A DNA stretch of 64,000 nt, from assembly GCA_019279435.1 (NCBI GenBank), contig JAAALK010000082.1:84230989-84294988 (forward strand). Direction: 5' to 3'. Source of the stretch: Zizania palustris (lineage: Eukaryota > Streptophyta > Magnoliopsida > Poales > Poaceae). Positions 32,050-43,885 of this stretch are shown piece by piece. How positions within the stretch are numbered: the stretch's first letter is position 1; the number at the start of each line of letters is the position of its first letter. The translations under genes were made by a program, and so were the position numbers. The notes below the pieces were generated by a model. It was given only the letters and a program-made list of their open reading frames with translations, was not told the origin of the DNA and ran no database searches.

Positions 32050-33674
32050 ATGACGTCTCCTGGTAAAATCCCGTCCCTAGAGGCTTTCGGCTACACTTAT
32101 TGGAAGACTCGCATGCGAGCATACCTTATGAGCCAGAGCTCAGAAATATGGGAGAATTGTGTTCATCCTACTTTCACCATAAGGACTATTGCTGCGGATA
32201 CTGCTGCAGATGTAGTTTCCCAACATCAAAATAATAGTAAAGCGGTGAACATTTTATTTTCTAGTCTAGGTCCTAGTGAATTTGAGCGTGTTAGCCATCT
32301 CACCACTTCTAGAGAGATCTGGGCTATCCTCCAGGCACACCATGAGGGGACAGCTCAGTTTAAGGCTAGGCTCTACCAGACCTACCAGCGTTAGTATGAA
32401 ATTTTTTCACAGAAGTCGGGTGAGACTGTTGAGGCTTTGTTTGGTCGTTTTCAATCGATCATTAACAAGCCTTGCGTTAACAAGGCTGAGCGTGATCAGC
32501 TGATCTCAGATCATGAACAGGCGCTTAAGGTACTCCATACCTTGGACCCTAATATCTTGGAGATCAAGGTCTCTTCTATTGTTGAGAGCGCGTCTTATGA
32601 TACCTTGACTGTCGCAGAGCTTTTTAGTAAGCTCAAGGCCTGAGAGGTCGATATTCAGTTGAGATCAAATCTCACTAATTCTGGCTCCAAGACTCTAGCA
32701 CTTGCAACACCGTCTTCTGATCCTAATGCCATGAGTTGTACTGCTTTTTCCTTGATGTCTATCTCCGAGGAACAACTTGATACTCTAGGAGATGATGATC
32801 TGTGCTTGTTTAACAACTGGTGCGACGTGTGTATCATAAGAGAATGTTTAAGAGACACGACACAAAATCCGGATGCTTTGAGTGTGGTGACCCAGGTCAT
32901 TTCATCGCCGACTGCCCCAAGTAGAAGAATTACAAGAAGGGAACCGGCGGCAACTCCTACAACTCCGGCAAGTACGAAAACTCCACTTCTACAAAGGGCA
33001 AGCCCAAGACCAGATTCTTTCGAAAGGCTCGGAAGGATTATAGGCGTGAGAACAAGAAGCGAGACAAGACCTTCTTCGCCGAGATGTAGAAAAGATACTC
33101 CAAGAGATCCTCGTCTTCCTCCTCGTCTTCAAGTTCAAGTGATGAAGAGATCATGATCAGGAAGGGGAAGGACAGGGACAATCCGACGGGCCTCTGTTTC
33201 ATGGGCTTCGGGGACAAGCCAAAGAGTCGATCACGTCACAGCCGAACACCCCACAAGAGCTTTTGCTCAATGGCTCTTGGGGAGAAGAAAGAGAAGGACT
33301 CCTCTGATGACTCCGATGACGAGGACGATGAGAAGGTATCATCCTATGAACAAGAAGTTGTTAATTTATTAGAACAGAACCGTCAGAAGTTGACGTATCG
33401 GGAGAAACTACTTAGAGGGGCTAAGAAGAGGATAGATGAGCTTGAGAGTGAGCTTGCCATGGCGAATGGCAAGATTGAGAGTCTGTCTTCGTCTCCTTGC
33501 TTGGGTTATAGTAGTGAGTGCCCTAACCGTGAGGTGTTGTTGTGTGACCTGATGACTATTAAGTCCAGGTACATAGAGAGAGTAGATGAGAGAGACGCTT
33601 TGGACACTGAGCTTGAGAGTGCTCAGCAGGAGCTAAAAAATGCTCATGCCACTGTCATCGTACCATGTGTAGAC
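32050..33674 (+). pseudogene. gag: D gag, N-terminal part
   Basis: Starts MTSPGKIPSLEAFGYTYWK, the typical copia gag opening, and continues with the UBN2-like capsid region (NILFSSLGPSEFERVSHL, then LFGRFQSIINKPCVNKAERD). A CCHC knuckle, CFECGDPGHFIADCPK, is readable near 32870 in a shifted frame, followed by a basic Lys/Arg-rich stretch. From 33153 an acidic coiled-coil region is open (MIRKGKDRDNPTGLCFMGFG). Breaks: TAG near 32392, TGA at 32641, a frame change near 32820, TAG after the knuckle. Element E cuts it at 33674. The closest relative here is C gag. Confidence 0.8.
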
Positions 33675-34584
33675 TGATGAGGACATCACTTCACATGATA
33701 CACACATGGAGCCTCCACCTACAATTCAACTACAAGGACCAATCACACGCGCCCGTGCCCGTCGCTTGAACCATGAGGTTAATTCGTTCCTTAGCAACTT
33801 TGATTATATTTGTTTGGATGGGATGCTACTGAATACTAGTGATATTTTGTTGCTTAGGAACATGGGAGATGGAATAGGAGAGTTGGAGTTGAAGACGAAG
33901 CCGCACGGATGATTTGAAGTCAAGAATTCGCTGGTTCGGACTACATCGACCACCATTCACCAAAATGGGCTTAACTTCCTCATACGAAGTCCGATTGGCG
34001 CGTTCTTTGACTTTTTGGAAAGCTGAGGAGAAGACGGATCGTTTGCCGTTCGTTTCACCTCATTTGGAGTCTCGAGTCGTCCTGTGTATTTAAAACAGTA
34101 CTGCATGACAGAACTGGGCCATGTTGGCCCATAGTCTGAGTCTGTACGTCTTCTAGCCCACAGCCCATGTCTGTTCGCCTTCCACAGGCCGCCACCCTAT
34201 ATATTCTCACGCCAGCCACCTCTAGAGTTAGGTTTTGCTTTGTTGCATCTACACTGTTGTGTTTAGATCCCGCCTCTTGCACCGGACCGATTGGCTGCTG
34301 CATTGGCGTTTGTGAAACCTCACCTTATCTTCGTTTGTCTGTGATTTGGCATTCGATTTGTATCCTTCCTGTTCTTGCTTGTGTTCTTGGGTTCGCTTGC
34401 AGGAATTAGCCTTCGTGGCGAGGTCAATCGCGTTCTGCGTGGTTGATAACCAACGGAGACAGTGGTGTAACGATTGCAAGGTTTTGATCCGCCGGACCGG
34501 AGCCTTAGATCGCCAACGTCGAGATTCTCCACCAACCCAAGTTTATCCTTTACCTAGCGGAAGATCGGGACCACTCCCCCATCA
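33675..34584 (+). repeat. E 5' LTR
   Basis: 910 bp, TGATGAGGACATCAC to CCCCCATCA. It contains the terminal pol codons as a non-functional duplicate (ORF 33706-33912) and a TATA-like TATATATTC at 34198. Confidence 0.92.
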
Positions 34585-34586
34585 GT

Positions 34587-34598
34587 TGGTATCAGAGC
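34587..34598 (+). other. Primer-binding site of E (initiator tRNA-Met)
   Basis: TGGTATCAGAGC, two bases after the LTR. Confidence 0.8.
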
Positions 34599-35813
34599 AA
34601 AGGTTTCCCATTAGGTAATCTCGATCTGCTTTTGTTTTTACCTAGAGTCCAGAAAACCACACCAAAAAAATTCCCCACCGAGAACCCCTTTGTGCCTTGC
34701 GATTTTAATTTCAGTTTTAACTTTGTTGAGTTCGTGTTCTTGGTCGAGTCTTGTTGCTGGTTTAGTCATCCCTCTGTGTCGTTTGAGTAGTAGTTGTTCT
34801 TGTGTCTCAAAAAAAAATTCCCCACCGAAAAAACCCCCCTTCCGCAACCCTACTTTGTTTTCCACATCTACTCTTGTGACCCCCCTTCAGTAAAACAGGC
34901 ATAACTTTTCGCTCGTTTGGCAGAAAAATCTGAAATTTTTTGAGCGTGTTCCTGACCCAATTTGGGCCGGTTAGCCCTCACCAAAGTCGCCAAAAAAATC
35001 AGGAAGATAAAGAAAAAAATGGTCAAAGTTTTTGCTCGCCGGACAGCGAACTTGTTTGAATTTTTGTGAGCCACATCCCACCTCAGTTGCAGGTGCCAAT
35101 TTTTGTGGTTGCATCTCTTGTCATCCTTGTTTCAAAAAAAAATAGAGTGAAAAAAAAAGAAAAAAAAAAGAGAAACAGTCCTTGTTGTTGCTTGTCCGAA
35201 CTCTTGTCCGAACTCCTGTCCGAACTCTTGTCCAATCTGAGGCAGGCATTGGCTGTTTGTTGCTTGTCCGATCTCTTGTCTGAACCTTTGTCCGAACTCT
35301 TGTCCGATCCCTTGTCCGATCAGCAGCAGAGAAAAAAAAAATTATTTGTGCACATACCCTTGTCCGAACCCTTGTCCGATCTCTTGTCCGATCCCTTGTC
35401 CGATCTGTAGAGAGCTGATTTTGGCCTGTGTTGCTTCCATTTGAGTTTTGGGCACATAGTTTCCCTCTATTGCTTGAATTTTCACCTTGGGAGCACTAAG
35501 GCCAGCAACTTTGATGAGTACTAGGGAATACTTATTGAACTTGGTTTAACTGTTATTATTATCGCTAATCCTTGCTACTCACTTTGCCTTCCAAGCTACA
35601 CCTTTCTTTTGGTCAGGACAGGTTCATTTCTTGCAATTGTACACCACCCTCCACTTGGTTCATCACCTGTAGGCCGGTGACCTCACTGCGGCGTGGTAAG
35701 AACACTTGCAAGCGTGGGTAAGGTGCTTGACGGATTGCTTCCACCCCACACCCACCACCACACCTAGCTGTTTTCCATCAGGATTATTCTTTGTTGTTTT
35801 GTCTTTCACTAAC
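34599..35813 (+). other. E untranslated leader with homopolymer runs and 12-bp repeats
   Basis: A 1.2-kb stretch between primer site and gag. It holds several A-runs and C-runs and, at 35190-35410, repeats of CTTGTCCGAACT/CTTGTCCGATCC. The ORF over 35066-35410 (SELLSELLSELL) comes from this repeat and is not a supported gene. Long leaders are common in CRM-type elements. Confidence 0.6.
35190..35410 (+). repeat. 12-bp tandem repeats in E leader
   Basis: About 15 copies in three blocks of (C)TTGTCCGAACT or CTTGTCCGATCC units, broken by two short unique spacers (near 35235 and 35323-35355). Period 12 keeps one frame open. Confidence 0.75.
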
Positions 35814-37298
35814 ATGGCAGATAACAGCGGCACCCCTCCATCTGATTTTAATGAATGTGTCTCACGACGTGCTCTACTAGAGTCTCAGCGGCAGACCCAA
35901 CATTCCATCGAACGTCTCGCGCGTACTGTGGCTGACCTAGTGGACCGAATGACTGCCTTGGAAACACGATTGCCTGCTGCACGAGCCAACGATGAACATG
36001 TTGAAGAGGAAGACGATCATATTGAAGAGGAAGACGACCTATCCTATGCCGGAAACAATGCCATTGACCCTGACGAGGCTGCACGTCATCGCTTTCAGTT
36101 CAACTGTCAAGGTATGGGCGGCCACCGCAACCGCCCTCCACGAGGTAATAATGACAACCACAGGAACAATGATCCCTACTCTAAGGTAAAATTTTCAGTA
36201 CCTCCTTTTGCTGGCACCTATGATCCAGATGCATATTTAGATTGGGAGATGTCAGTCGAACAAAAATTTAATGCTCACATGGTTCCTGCTATCCACCGCG
36301 TGCGTTTAGCTACTAGTGACTTCACTGGATATGCTCTTCTTTGGTGGACTGAAATAGTTCAGGTTGGAAATGAACCACAAACTTGGAATATGTTAAAACG
36401 GCAAATGCGTGTTAGATGGGTCCCTCCTTCATATAAACGTGATTTGAGAAAAAAATTGCAGCGCCTAAACCAAGGAAATAAATCGGTAGAGGAGTATTAT
36501 CAGGAGTTGCAAATAGGTTGCATGCGTGCTGAAATTGAGGAGGACATTGAGGATAAAATGGCCCGTTTTTATGGTGGTTTAAGACGTGAAATTCAGGATA
36601 TCATTGATTATAAAGAATACAATACTATCACTCGTCTTTTCCACCTTGCTATGCTTGCAGAAAAGGAATTGCAGGGTCGCCAACAACCACAACGCAGCAT
36701 GAGGACCAACATTGGTGGTGCTACTTCACGCTCAAGTGGGCAGCAGCAACGACCAACCGCACCCCTTTCTCGACCGGCGACTACATCAGCACTTTCTACA
36801 TCTACAGCCCAGGTTGAGAGTTCCAAGACTGCAGCATCCAAGGCGCCAGCCAAGCCCACCTACTCGGCAGCCTCTACTGCACGTTCTGCAGCGATCCAAT
36901 GTCACAGATGCAAAGGATTTGGCCATGTGATGAAAGACTGCCCTAGTCAGCGAGCTTATATTGCTACGGAAGACGGTGGCTACGTAAGTGCTAGTGATGT
37001 TGAAGATGAATATGCACTTGCTGCTAACATTGCAGGAGATGATGATACATCCGATGATAACGCTATTTTTACATCGGATACCTATGCCGACCATGAAGCA
37101 CTTATTGTACAACGTGTTTTAAGCACTCACATGGAGCAGGACGACCGGGCACAACGAAACAATCTGTTTCAGACCTTCTTCCTCATCAATGACCGCCGTG
37201 TACGTGTCATCATCGACAGCGGTAGTTGCAACAATTTGGTGAGCCACGACATGGTAATGAAGCTTCAACTTCACACACGTGCGCATCCGCACCCTTAA
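35814..37298 (+). CDS. gag: E gag and protease, up to a TAA
   Basis: Begins at ATG 35814 (MADNSGTPPSDF); an earlier in-frame codon at 35706 lies in leader-like sequence. Coiled-coil N-terminus (RQTQHSIERLARTVADLVDR), capsid near residues 125-280 (KVKFSVPPFAGTYDPDAYLD, NQGNKSVEEYYQELQ), a CCHC knuckle CHRCKGFGHVMKDC near 36900, and the aspartic protease core RVRVIIDSGSCNNLV near 37205. The frame stops at TAA 37296-37298, where related proteins have a sense codon, and the next ORF continues in the same frame. Confidence 0.88.
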   Translation: MADNSGTPPSDFNECVSRRALLESQRQTQHSIERLARTVADLVDRMTALETRLPAARANDEHVEEEDDHIEEEDDLSYAGNNAIDPDEAARHRFQFNCQGMGGHRNRPPRGNNDNHRNNDPYSKVKFSVPPFAGTYDPDAYLDWEMSVEQKFNAHMVPAIHRVRLATSDFTGYALLWWTEIVQVGNEPQTWNMLKRQMRVRWVPPSYKRDLRKKLQRLNQGNKSVEEYYQELQIGCMRAEIEEDIEDKMARFYGGLRREIQDIIDYKEYNTITRLFHLAMLAEKELQGRQQPQRSMRTNIGGATSRSSGQQQRPTAPLSRPATTSALSTSTAQVESSKTAASKAPAKPTYSAASTARSAAIQCHRCKGFGHVMKDCPSQRAYIATEDGGYVSASDVEDEYALAANIAGDDDTSDDNAIFTSDTYADHEALIVQRVLSTHMEQDDRAQRNNLFQTFFLINDRRVRVIIDSGSCNNLVSHDMVMKLQLHTRAHPHP

Positions 37299-38576
37299 CA
37301 TGTGCAATGGTTCAACAATAGCGGTAAGGTCAAGGTAACACAAACTGCTCACATCAAATTTGCCATTGGTACATACTTAGGAGTTGCTGATTTTGATGTA
37401 GTACCAATGCAAGCATGTTCTCTGTTACTTGGTAGACCTTGGGAGTATGATACTGATGCTACACACCATGGTAGGAGCAATAAGTATACATTTATGAATA
37501 AAGGAAAGAAAGTTACATTGCTTCCTATGACTCCCGCTGAAATTGTAAAATTTGAACAAGAAAAACATCCTAGGGATGCACAAAAGAGCAAACAACCTTC
37601 TGAAAATCAGCAAGTAGCTAAGACGCTTTTGAGGCAACAGAAAGATAAAGTTGCTTCTCCTTCTTCATCACAAGTTATAAATCTGAAAGGGCGTGTCATG
37701 CTTGCAACTAAAACTGACCTTGCTGAAATTTGTGATGATACCCCCTTGCTATATGGCTTGATTTGCACAAACGTGTTGTTTTCACTTGCGAACATTCCTA
37801 GCTCTGTCCCTGTTGCAGTCACTGACCTTTTGCAGGAGTTTAAAGATGTTTTTCCTGCTGAGATACCACCCGGGCTGCCACCGATACGCGGCATCGAGCA
37901 CCAAATTGATTTGGTCCCGGGAGCGTCTCTTCCTAATCGTGCAGCGTACCGTACCAATCCGGAGGAAACAAAAGAAATTGAGCGCCAAGTACAGGACCTT
38001 CTTGATCGTGGGTACGTCCGTGAAAGCCTTAGTCCTTGTGCAGTACCCGTTCTTTTGGTACCTAAGAACGATGGTAGTTGGCGCATGTGTGTTGATTGTC
38101 GTGCTATTAATAATATCATCATTCGATATCGACACCCTATTCCTAGATTGGATGACATGCTTGATGAGCTTAGTGGTGCCATTATCTTTTCTAAGATCGA
38201 TCTCCGTAGTGGCTACCACCAAATTCGCATGAAACTAGGTGATGAATGGAAAACTGCTTTTAAAACAAAGTTTGGATTATATGAGTGGCTTGTCATGCCT
38301 TTTGGACTTACTAATGCACCTAGTACCTTCATGCGCTTGATGAATGAAGTCCTACGGCACTTTATAGGACGCTTTGTGGTTGTATACTTTGATGATATCT
38401 TGGTTTATAGCAAGTCTCTCACTGAACATGTTGAACACCTACGTGCTGTTTTTTTGCCCTCCGTGAAGCTAGAATATTTGGTAACCTTGAGAAGTGCACG
38501 TTTTGCACGGATCGAGTTGTGTTTCTTGGCTATGTTGTCACTTCACAGGGTATTGAGGTCGACGCGGCAAAGGTAG
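37299..38576 (+). pseudogene. pol: E protease end and reverse transcriptase, frame-broken
   Basis: Open from just after the TAA. Seen: a protease-RT linker, then RT with WRMCVDCRAINNI, IFSKIDLRSGYHQIRMK, MPFGLTNAPSTFM and the catalytic VVYFDDILVYSK near 38395. Right after, at the T-run 38449-38455, the protein stops matching the family and the conserved RT end is found in another frame (from 38519). A single-base loss in the run would explain it. The residues read from about 38456 to 38576 in this frame are not RT. Confidence 0.88.
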
Positions 38577-40693
38577 AAGCAATCAACAGCTGGCCACAAC
38601 CCCAAACTATCACACAGGTACGTAGTTTTCTTGGTCTTGCAGGTTTCTACCGGCGTTTTGTGAAAGATTTCAGCACCATAGCCGGTCCTTTGCATGAGTT
38701 GACCAAGAAGGGAATTACTTTTGCGTGGGAGCCAGCACATGAACAAGCTTTTGCCACACTCAAAGATCATCTTACACATGCACCTCTACTTCAGCTACCC
38801 GACTTCAGTAAGCCTTTTGAGTTAGAATGTGATGCTAGTGGGTTTGGATTAGGAGGTGTGCTGCTGCAAGGAGGTAAACCCGTGGCCTATTTTAGTGAGA
38901 AATTATATGGCCCACAGTTGAACTATTCTACCTATGATAAGGAATTATATGCCTTAGTGCGTGTGCTTGAAACTTGGCAACATTACCTTTTGCCTAAGGA
39001 GTTTATTATTCATTCGGATCATGAAGCATTGAAGCATATACGTAGTCAAGCAAATCTGAATAAACGACATGCTAAATGGGTAGAATTTATTGAAACTTTT
39101 CCATACATCATTAAGCATAAGAAAGGGAAAGATAATGTGATTGTGGATGCTTTGTCTAGACGTTATACATTGCTTTCTCAACTTGATTATAAGATCTTTG
39201 GTTTAGAAACATTGAAGAACATGTATGCTACTGATTTGGACTTCAAAGATGCTTTTGCCAATTGTACAGATGACCGTGCTTGGAACAAATATGTGCTGAA
39301 TAATGGATATCTTTTTCGTGCTAACAAGTTATGTGTGCCGGCTAGCTCTCTTCGCTTGTTGTTATTGCAGGAAGCACATGGTGGTGGTTTGATGGGTCAT
39401 TTTGGATCAAAGAAAACTGAAGATGTGCTGTCCACACACTTCTATTGGCCTAAGATGATACGAGATGTTGAGAGCTATGTGGCACGATGCACTACTTGCA
39501 ATAAAGCTAAGTCCCGACTAAACCCACATGGTCTTTATATGCCTCTGCCCATTCCTAGTATACCTTGGGAGGATATTTCTATGGATTTTGTGTTAGGATT
39601 ACCTAGAACTAGGAGGGGGAGAGATAGTATTTTTGTGGTGGTAGATCGTTTCTCTAAAATGGCGCATTTTATACCTTGTCACAAGAGCGACGATGCTACA
39701 AATGTTGCTGATTTGTTTTTCAGAGAGGTCGTACGCTTGCATGGAGTTCCCAATACCATCGTTTCAGATCGTGATGCCAAATTCTTAAGTCATTTTTGGA
39801 GGACGTTGTGGCATAAGATGGGGACGAAGCTGCTGTTTTCTACTACTTGTCACCCCCAAACGGATGGACAAACGGAGGTCGTCAACCGCACATTGTCCAC
39901 CATGTTGAGGGCTGTTTTGAAGACCAACTTGAAGATCTGGGAAGAGTGTCTACCTCATATTGAGTTTGCATATAATAGGTCAGTACACTCCACTACTAAG
40001 GTAAGTCCGTTTCAAGTGGTCAATGGCTTTAATCCGCGTGCTCCTATTGATTTGCTACCATTACCACCATCTGAAAACTTGAATTTTGATGCTACTACAC
40101 GTGCTGAATTATTACTTAAGATGCATGAAACTACTAAAGCAAACATAGAGAAAATGAATGAGAAATATCGTGCTTATGGTAGTAAGGGTAGAAAAGAAAT
40201 AACATTTGAACCGGGTCATCTTGTTTGGTTGCAATTGCGCAAGGATCGTTTTCCTGATTTACGAAAGTCTAAAATGATGCCCCGTGCTGATGGTCCTTTC
40301 CATGTGCTTAAGAAGATAAATGACAATGCATATAAGCTTGAGTTGCCTGCAGCTTTTCGGGTTAGTCCCACATTTAACATTTCAGATTTAAAGCCCTATT
40401 TGGGAAATGATGATGAGCTTGAGTCGAGAACGACTCCAATTCAAGAGGGGGAGGATGATGAGGACATCACTTCACATGATACACACATGGAGCCTCCACC
40501 TACAATTCAACTACAAGGACCAATAACACGCGCCCGTGCCCGTCGCTTGAACCATGAGGTTAATTCGTTCCTTAGCAACTTTGATTATATTTGTTTGGAT
40601 GGGATGCTACTGAATACTAGTGATATTTTGTTGCTTAGGAACATGGGAGATGGAATAGGAGAGTTGGAGTTGAAGACGGAGCCGCACGAATGA
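38519..40693 (+). CDS. pol: E RT end, RNase H and integrase, ending inside the 3' LTR
   Basis: 724 codons. RT thumb ([14 protein letters not shown]), RNase H ([40 protein letters not shown]), integrase with an HHCC finger ([10 protein letters not shown] ... CTTCNKAKS), and DDE core ([44 protein letters not shown]). The C-terminus has [20 protein letters not shown] and then, past the LTR start at 40456, a tail with [12 protein letters not shown]. About 79 terminal residues are thus encoded by the LTR. No classical chromodomain is obvious; the tail corresponds to the CR region of CRM elements if the assignment holds. Confidence 0.88.
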   Translation: MFLGYVVTSQGIEVDAAKVEAINSWPQPQTITQVRSFLGLAGFYRRFVKDFSTIAGPLHELTKKGITFAWEPAHEQAFATLKDHLTHAPLLQLPDFSKPFELECDASGFGLGGVLLQGGKPVAYFSEKLYGPQLNYSTYDKELYALVRVLETWQHYLLPKEFIIHSDHEALKHIRSQANLNKRHAKWVEFIETFPYIIKHKKGKDNVIVDALSRRYTLLSQLDYKIFGLETLKNMYATDLDFKDAFANCTDDRAWNKYVLNNGYLFRANKLCVPASSLRLLLLQEAHGGGLMGHFGSKKTEDVLSTHFYWPKMIRDVESYVARCTTCNKAKSRLNPHGLYMPLPIPSIPWEDISMDFVLGLPRTRRGRDSIFVVVDRFSKMAHFIPCHKSDDATNVADLFFREVVRLHGVPNTIVSDRDAKFLSHFWRTLWHKMGTKLLFSTTCHPQTDGQTEVVNRTLSTMLRAVLKTNLKIWEECLPHIEFAYNRSVHSTTKVSPFQVVNGFNPRAPIDLLPLPPSENLNFDATTRAELLLKMHETTKANIEKMNEKYRAYGSKGRKEITFEPGHLVWLQLRKDRFPDLRKSKMMPRADGPFHVLKKINDNAYKLELPAAFRVSPTFNISDLKPYLGNDDELESRTTPIQEGEDDEDITSHDTHMEPPPTIQLQGPITRARARRLNHEVNSFLSNFDYICLDGMLLNTSDILLLRNMGDGIGELELKTEPHE

Positions 40694-41365
40694 TTTGAAG
40701 TCAAGAATTCGCTGGTTCGGACTACATCGACCACCATTCACCAAAATGGGCATAACTTCCTCATACGAAGTCCGATTGGCGCGTTCTTTGACTTTTTGGA
40801 AAGCTGAGGAGAAGACGGATCGTTTGCCGTTGGTTTCACCTCATTTGAAGTCTCGAGTCGTCCTGTGTATTTAAAACAGTACTGCATGACAGAACTGGGC
40901 CATGTTGGCCCATAGTCTGAGTCTGTACATCTTCTAGCCCACAGCCCATGTCTGTTCGCCTTCCACAGGCCGCCGCCCTATATATTCTCACGCCAGCCAC
41001 CTCTAGGGTTAGGTTTTGCTTTGTTGCATCTACACTGTTGTGTTTAGATCCCGCCTCTTGCACCGGACCGATTGGCTGCTGCATTGGCGTTTGTGAAACC
41101 TCACCTTATCTTCGTTTGTCTGTGATTTGGCATTCGATTTGTATCCTTCCTGTTCTTGCTTGTGTTCTTGGTTTCGCTTGCAGGAATTAGCCTTCGTGGC
41201 GAGGTCAATCGCGTTCTGCGTGGTTGATAACCAACGGAGACAGTGGTGTAATGATTGCAAGGTTTTGATCCGCCGGACCGGAGCCTTGGATCGCCAACGT
41301 AGAGATTCTCCACCAACCCAAGTTTATCCTTTACCTAGCGGAAGATCGGGACCACTCCCCCATCA
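40456..41365 (+). repeat. E 3' LTR
   Basis: 910 bp, starting right after the purine tract AGAGGGGGAGGA and ending CCCCATCA before TAGAC. Thirteen substitutions against the 5' copy; no length difference. Confidence 0.92.
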
Positions 41366-41370
41366 TAGAC

Positions 41371-42493
41371 TGCCCATCTCATGTAACTAGTATAGTCGAG
41401 CTCAGAGCCAAGAGTGATGAGCGGTTGAGTGAGTTAGCTGGAGTGAGAGCTAAGTTGGAGGAGACAACGCTAGAGCTTGAGACCTTGTCAGTTCCACCCA
41501 CTGTTTGTGAGAACTGCCTGTCCATTAGAATGGAGTTGATCAAGCTAAAAGCTGAGAAGTCTGTCGAAGTTGATAAAGAGTGTGAGATCTGCTTGTCTCA
41601 GGTGGAGGTGTTAGCTTCTTTGAGAGAGGAGCTAGCTGATCTTCTGAACGAGAACTTTTACCTCCATCAGATCCTGAGTTGGATTAGTGCCAGAGAGCCA
41701 CACCTCGGCATGATGATCTAGCAGTTCAAGAGACAGGATGGGTTTGGGGTAGGTTACACCTATACCAAGGCTGATTTTGAGAGTGCCATTAGTCGTGCAA
41801 TGGAGTGGAGTAAGATGACTCCCGAATAGAGATATCCCAAGACTCACTCCACTGAGTCCTTTAAGGATAGTCAGCCCAAGGATGGAGTGATTCAAGAACA
41901 ACCTAAAGCTCCACCTAAGAAGCAGATCTGGGTTCCAAACCCTAAAACTCTCCACACTTCTCTTGACTCGTTACATGGACCCTCTCACACCAAAGATGCT
42001 ACACCAAACACCACCAAGCCTAAGAATCCCAAGCCTCAACCACATCCCAAGAAGCCTGTCTATCACTGTGAGTTTTGTCAGAGAGACGGGCATCTTGAGG
42101 AGTTTTGCTTTAGGAGGAAGCGGGTTGAGCGAGCAGAGAGAGCTCTTGGTGGGGCAGGAGCAGTTCTACCAGCAGGGTAGCAGACAGAGAGTTCCTCGAC
42201 GTAGAGAGGGGCTAGAGGCCAGTCCACTTCGTGTAGGTGGTGGTAGAGGAGACTGTTTTTATGATCGTGCTCCGAAGGGTGGTTTCCATTTCGGCAGAGT
42301 TCCAGATCGTTATGGATACGGTCTTGGACCCCGTGACCGTGATTTTAGGCAGAGCAGAGGACCGCGCTTTGATCCACATTTTAGTCCAGATTCATATGAT
42401 TCCTTCTGCTTTCCTACATATGAGCAGATGGCTCGACACTGGTTTAGCACTTTTGCTAAACCTGGCATTGGACCGTCCACTCATGATTATTGA
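41371..42493 (+). pseudogene. gag: D gag, C-terminal part
   Basis: Continues D gag after E, in a frame with SIVELRAKSDERLSELAG. A coiled coil carries CxxC pairs (VCENCLSIRMELIKLKAE; CEICLSQVEVLA). TAG codons occur near 41718 and 41827. The second zinc knuckle YHCEFCQRDGHLEEFCFRR lies near 42064, matching the C-terminal knuckle of C gag. The frame then shifts and an Arg/Gly/Phe-rich tail (DRYGYGLGPRDRDFRQSRGP) ends WFSTFAKPGIGPSTHDY at 42493. No protease or later domain follows. Confidence 0.8.
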
Positions 42494-43885
42494 TTTTGAT
42501 TTGGGAGTTGAGTATCCTTTCTAGGATATTTTGAGTCAGTTTTTCTGTTCTTCTTTATTTTTATTGAGCCTTTTTGTGTGTGTTCATATCATGCATAATC
42601 ATCAATCACATTTTGAGCTTGCTTCTGTTATATGATTAATCTGCTTTACTTTCTCTAGCTAGTATATGCTTTTGATTACTTGTCGATGATCATGATCTAG
42701 TTCAGTTCACATGATGTATCTGATATTTGTCATATGCATGGCTTTTATGCTTTAAAATTGAAAAATGATCACCATTGCTTCAGGTAACTAGCATGTGTAG
42801 GCTGAATGCTTTCGCTATCTTTTACATGCCTGGTAGCTAGATCCTTAGTTAGATGCAGATATGCAACTTGGACATTTATATGCTTTAAACATAAAATATG
42901 TGCTATAAAAATGATAAAAATTCAGAAAAATGAAAAATTTATGCATTTTTATGATTATCAGAAAAGATCTAGGTGGGTTTGCTTTGTCGTATTGCATTGT
43001 TCTGGACTGCTTATCATAGCACTTTGGTATGAATTAGGATGATGTAATGTATGCCAAGACCAATGTCTTAAGCTTCTGATGGTCCAGTTCTGGCCTAGGC
43101 TTGACTTGGTCGGTTAGCATAAGGTTTGACATGCAAATAACCCCTGGCAGAAATGAAAAATAAAAAGGAAAAAGAGAAAGTCAAAAAAAATCTAAAAAGA
43201 TGACAAGTTTGCTGAAGCACTTTGTTTTGGACAATGCTTATCTTGGTAGATATAAGTTAGCTTTTTCATCTCATGCTTTACTCTGCTTGTCAACTAGAAA
43301 TTGTGGTGATGTTTTTGTTTGCAAAAATCAAAAAATGTGTTCTAATGACTCTCGTTTGATATTATCTGCTACACTGATCATGTCATGTATCTTAGACAAT
43401 ATATCTTTTGCTATACCTGTTAGATAGTGTAATTGCAGTTAATCATATCTAAGAATCATGCTTTTTACACTCCACCTGCACCCCATCTGCATTCATGGCA
43501 TATTTTGAGGGGGAGCTGCATTTCAGAGGGAGTTTGTGTTTATGTCTCTTTAGAGTGCATTTAGTCTCACTTGATTAGTCCAATTGTCAACAAGGGGGAG
43601 AAATTTTGGAGTTTAGGGAACTTTTTTTTAGCTTTCTCTGGGATTTATTTCAGGGGGAGTTCCTTGTTGGAAATTTTGAGATTTGCCCTTGCTTATGAGT
43701 CTTTATTTTTGGTTAACCATAATGACCATTTTTCTTGCTTTTGTTTAGCTTTTGGTCATTAGGGTTAAACTTTTATTTTCTTTCTTCTATTTTTTTTTGT
43801 CTTTGTTTTTCTGTTTCCACATGTTTTGTAGGTTCTGGAGATGAGCTGAAAAGGGTGTTGACAATGCACTCATCAATGGGGAGAT
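42494..43885 (+). other. D 3' non-coding region with purine tracts
   Basis: AT-rich, with no gene seen. Bases 42960-43130 match B's 3' UTR (4310-4480), which marks the start of the shared Sirevirus tail. Purine tracts occur near 43507, 43596, 43655 and 43876; the last (ATGGGGAGAT) borders the 3' LTR. ORFs of 60-90 codons here show no protein character. Confidence 0.7.

Larger units (their letters stand above)
33675..41365 (+). mobile_element. Element E: CRM-like Ty3/gypsy retrotransposon inside D gag
   Basis: 7,691 bp with two 910-bp LTRs and the perfect duplication TAGAC (33670-33674 and 41366-41370). D gag reads on across it. Order: LTR, initiator-Met primer site, long leader, gag, protease, RT, RNase H, integrase, with the pol end running into the 3' LTR. 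LTRs starting TGATGAGGACATC and pol ending inside the LTR recall the CRM (centromeric) chromovirus clade; this is by memory and needs a tree. LTRs differ at 13 of 910 positions by eye. One nonsense codon and one frameshift are visible in the coding part. Confidence 0.85.

Noticed and set aside
34055..34618. ORFs repeated at 40836-41390
   Set aside because: Duplicated only because they lie in the two E LTRs.
35066..35410. SELLSELLSELL protein-like ORF
   Set aside because: Translation of the 12-bp repeats in the E leader.
37607..38222. Minus-strand ORFs of 146-191 codons
   Set aside because: Antisense shadows of the E reverse transcriptase; no independent coding signs.
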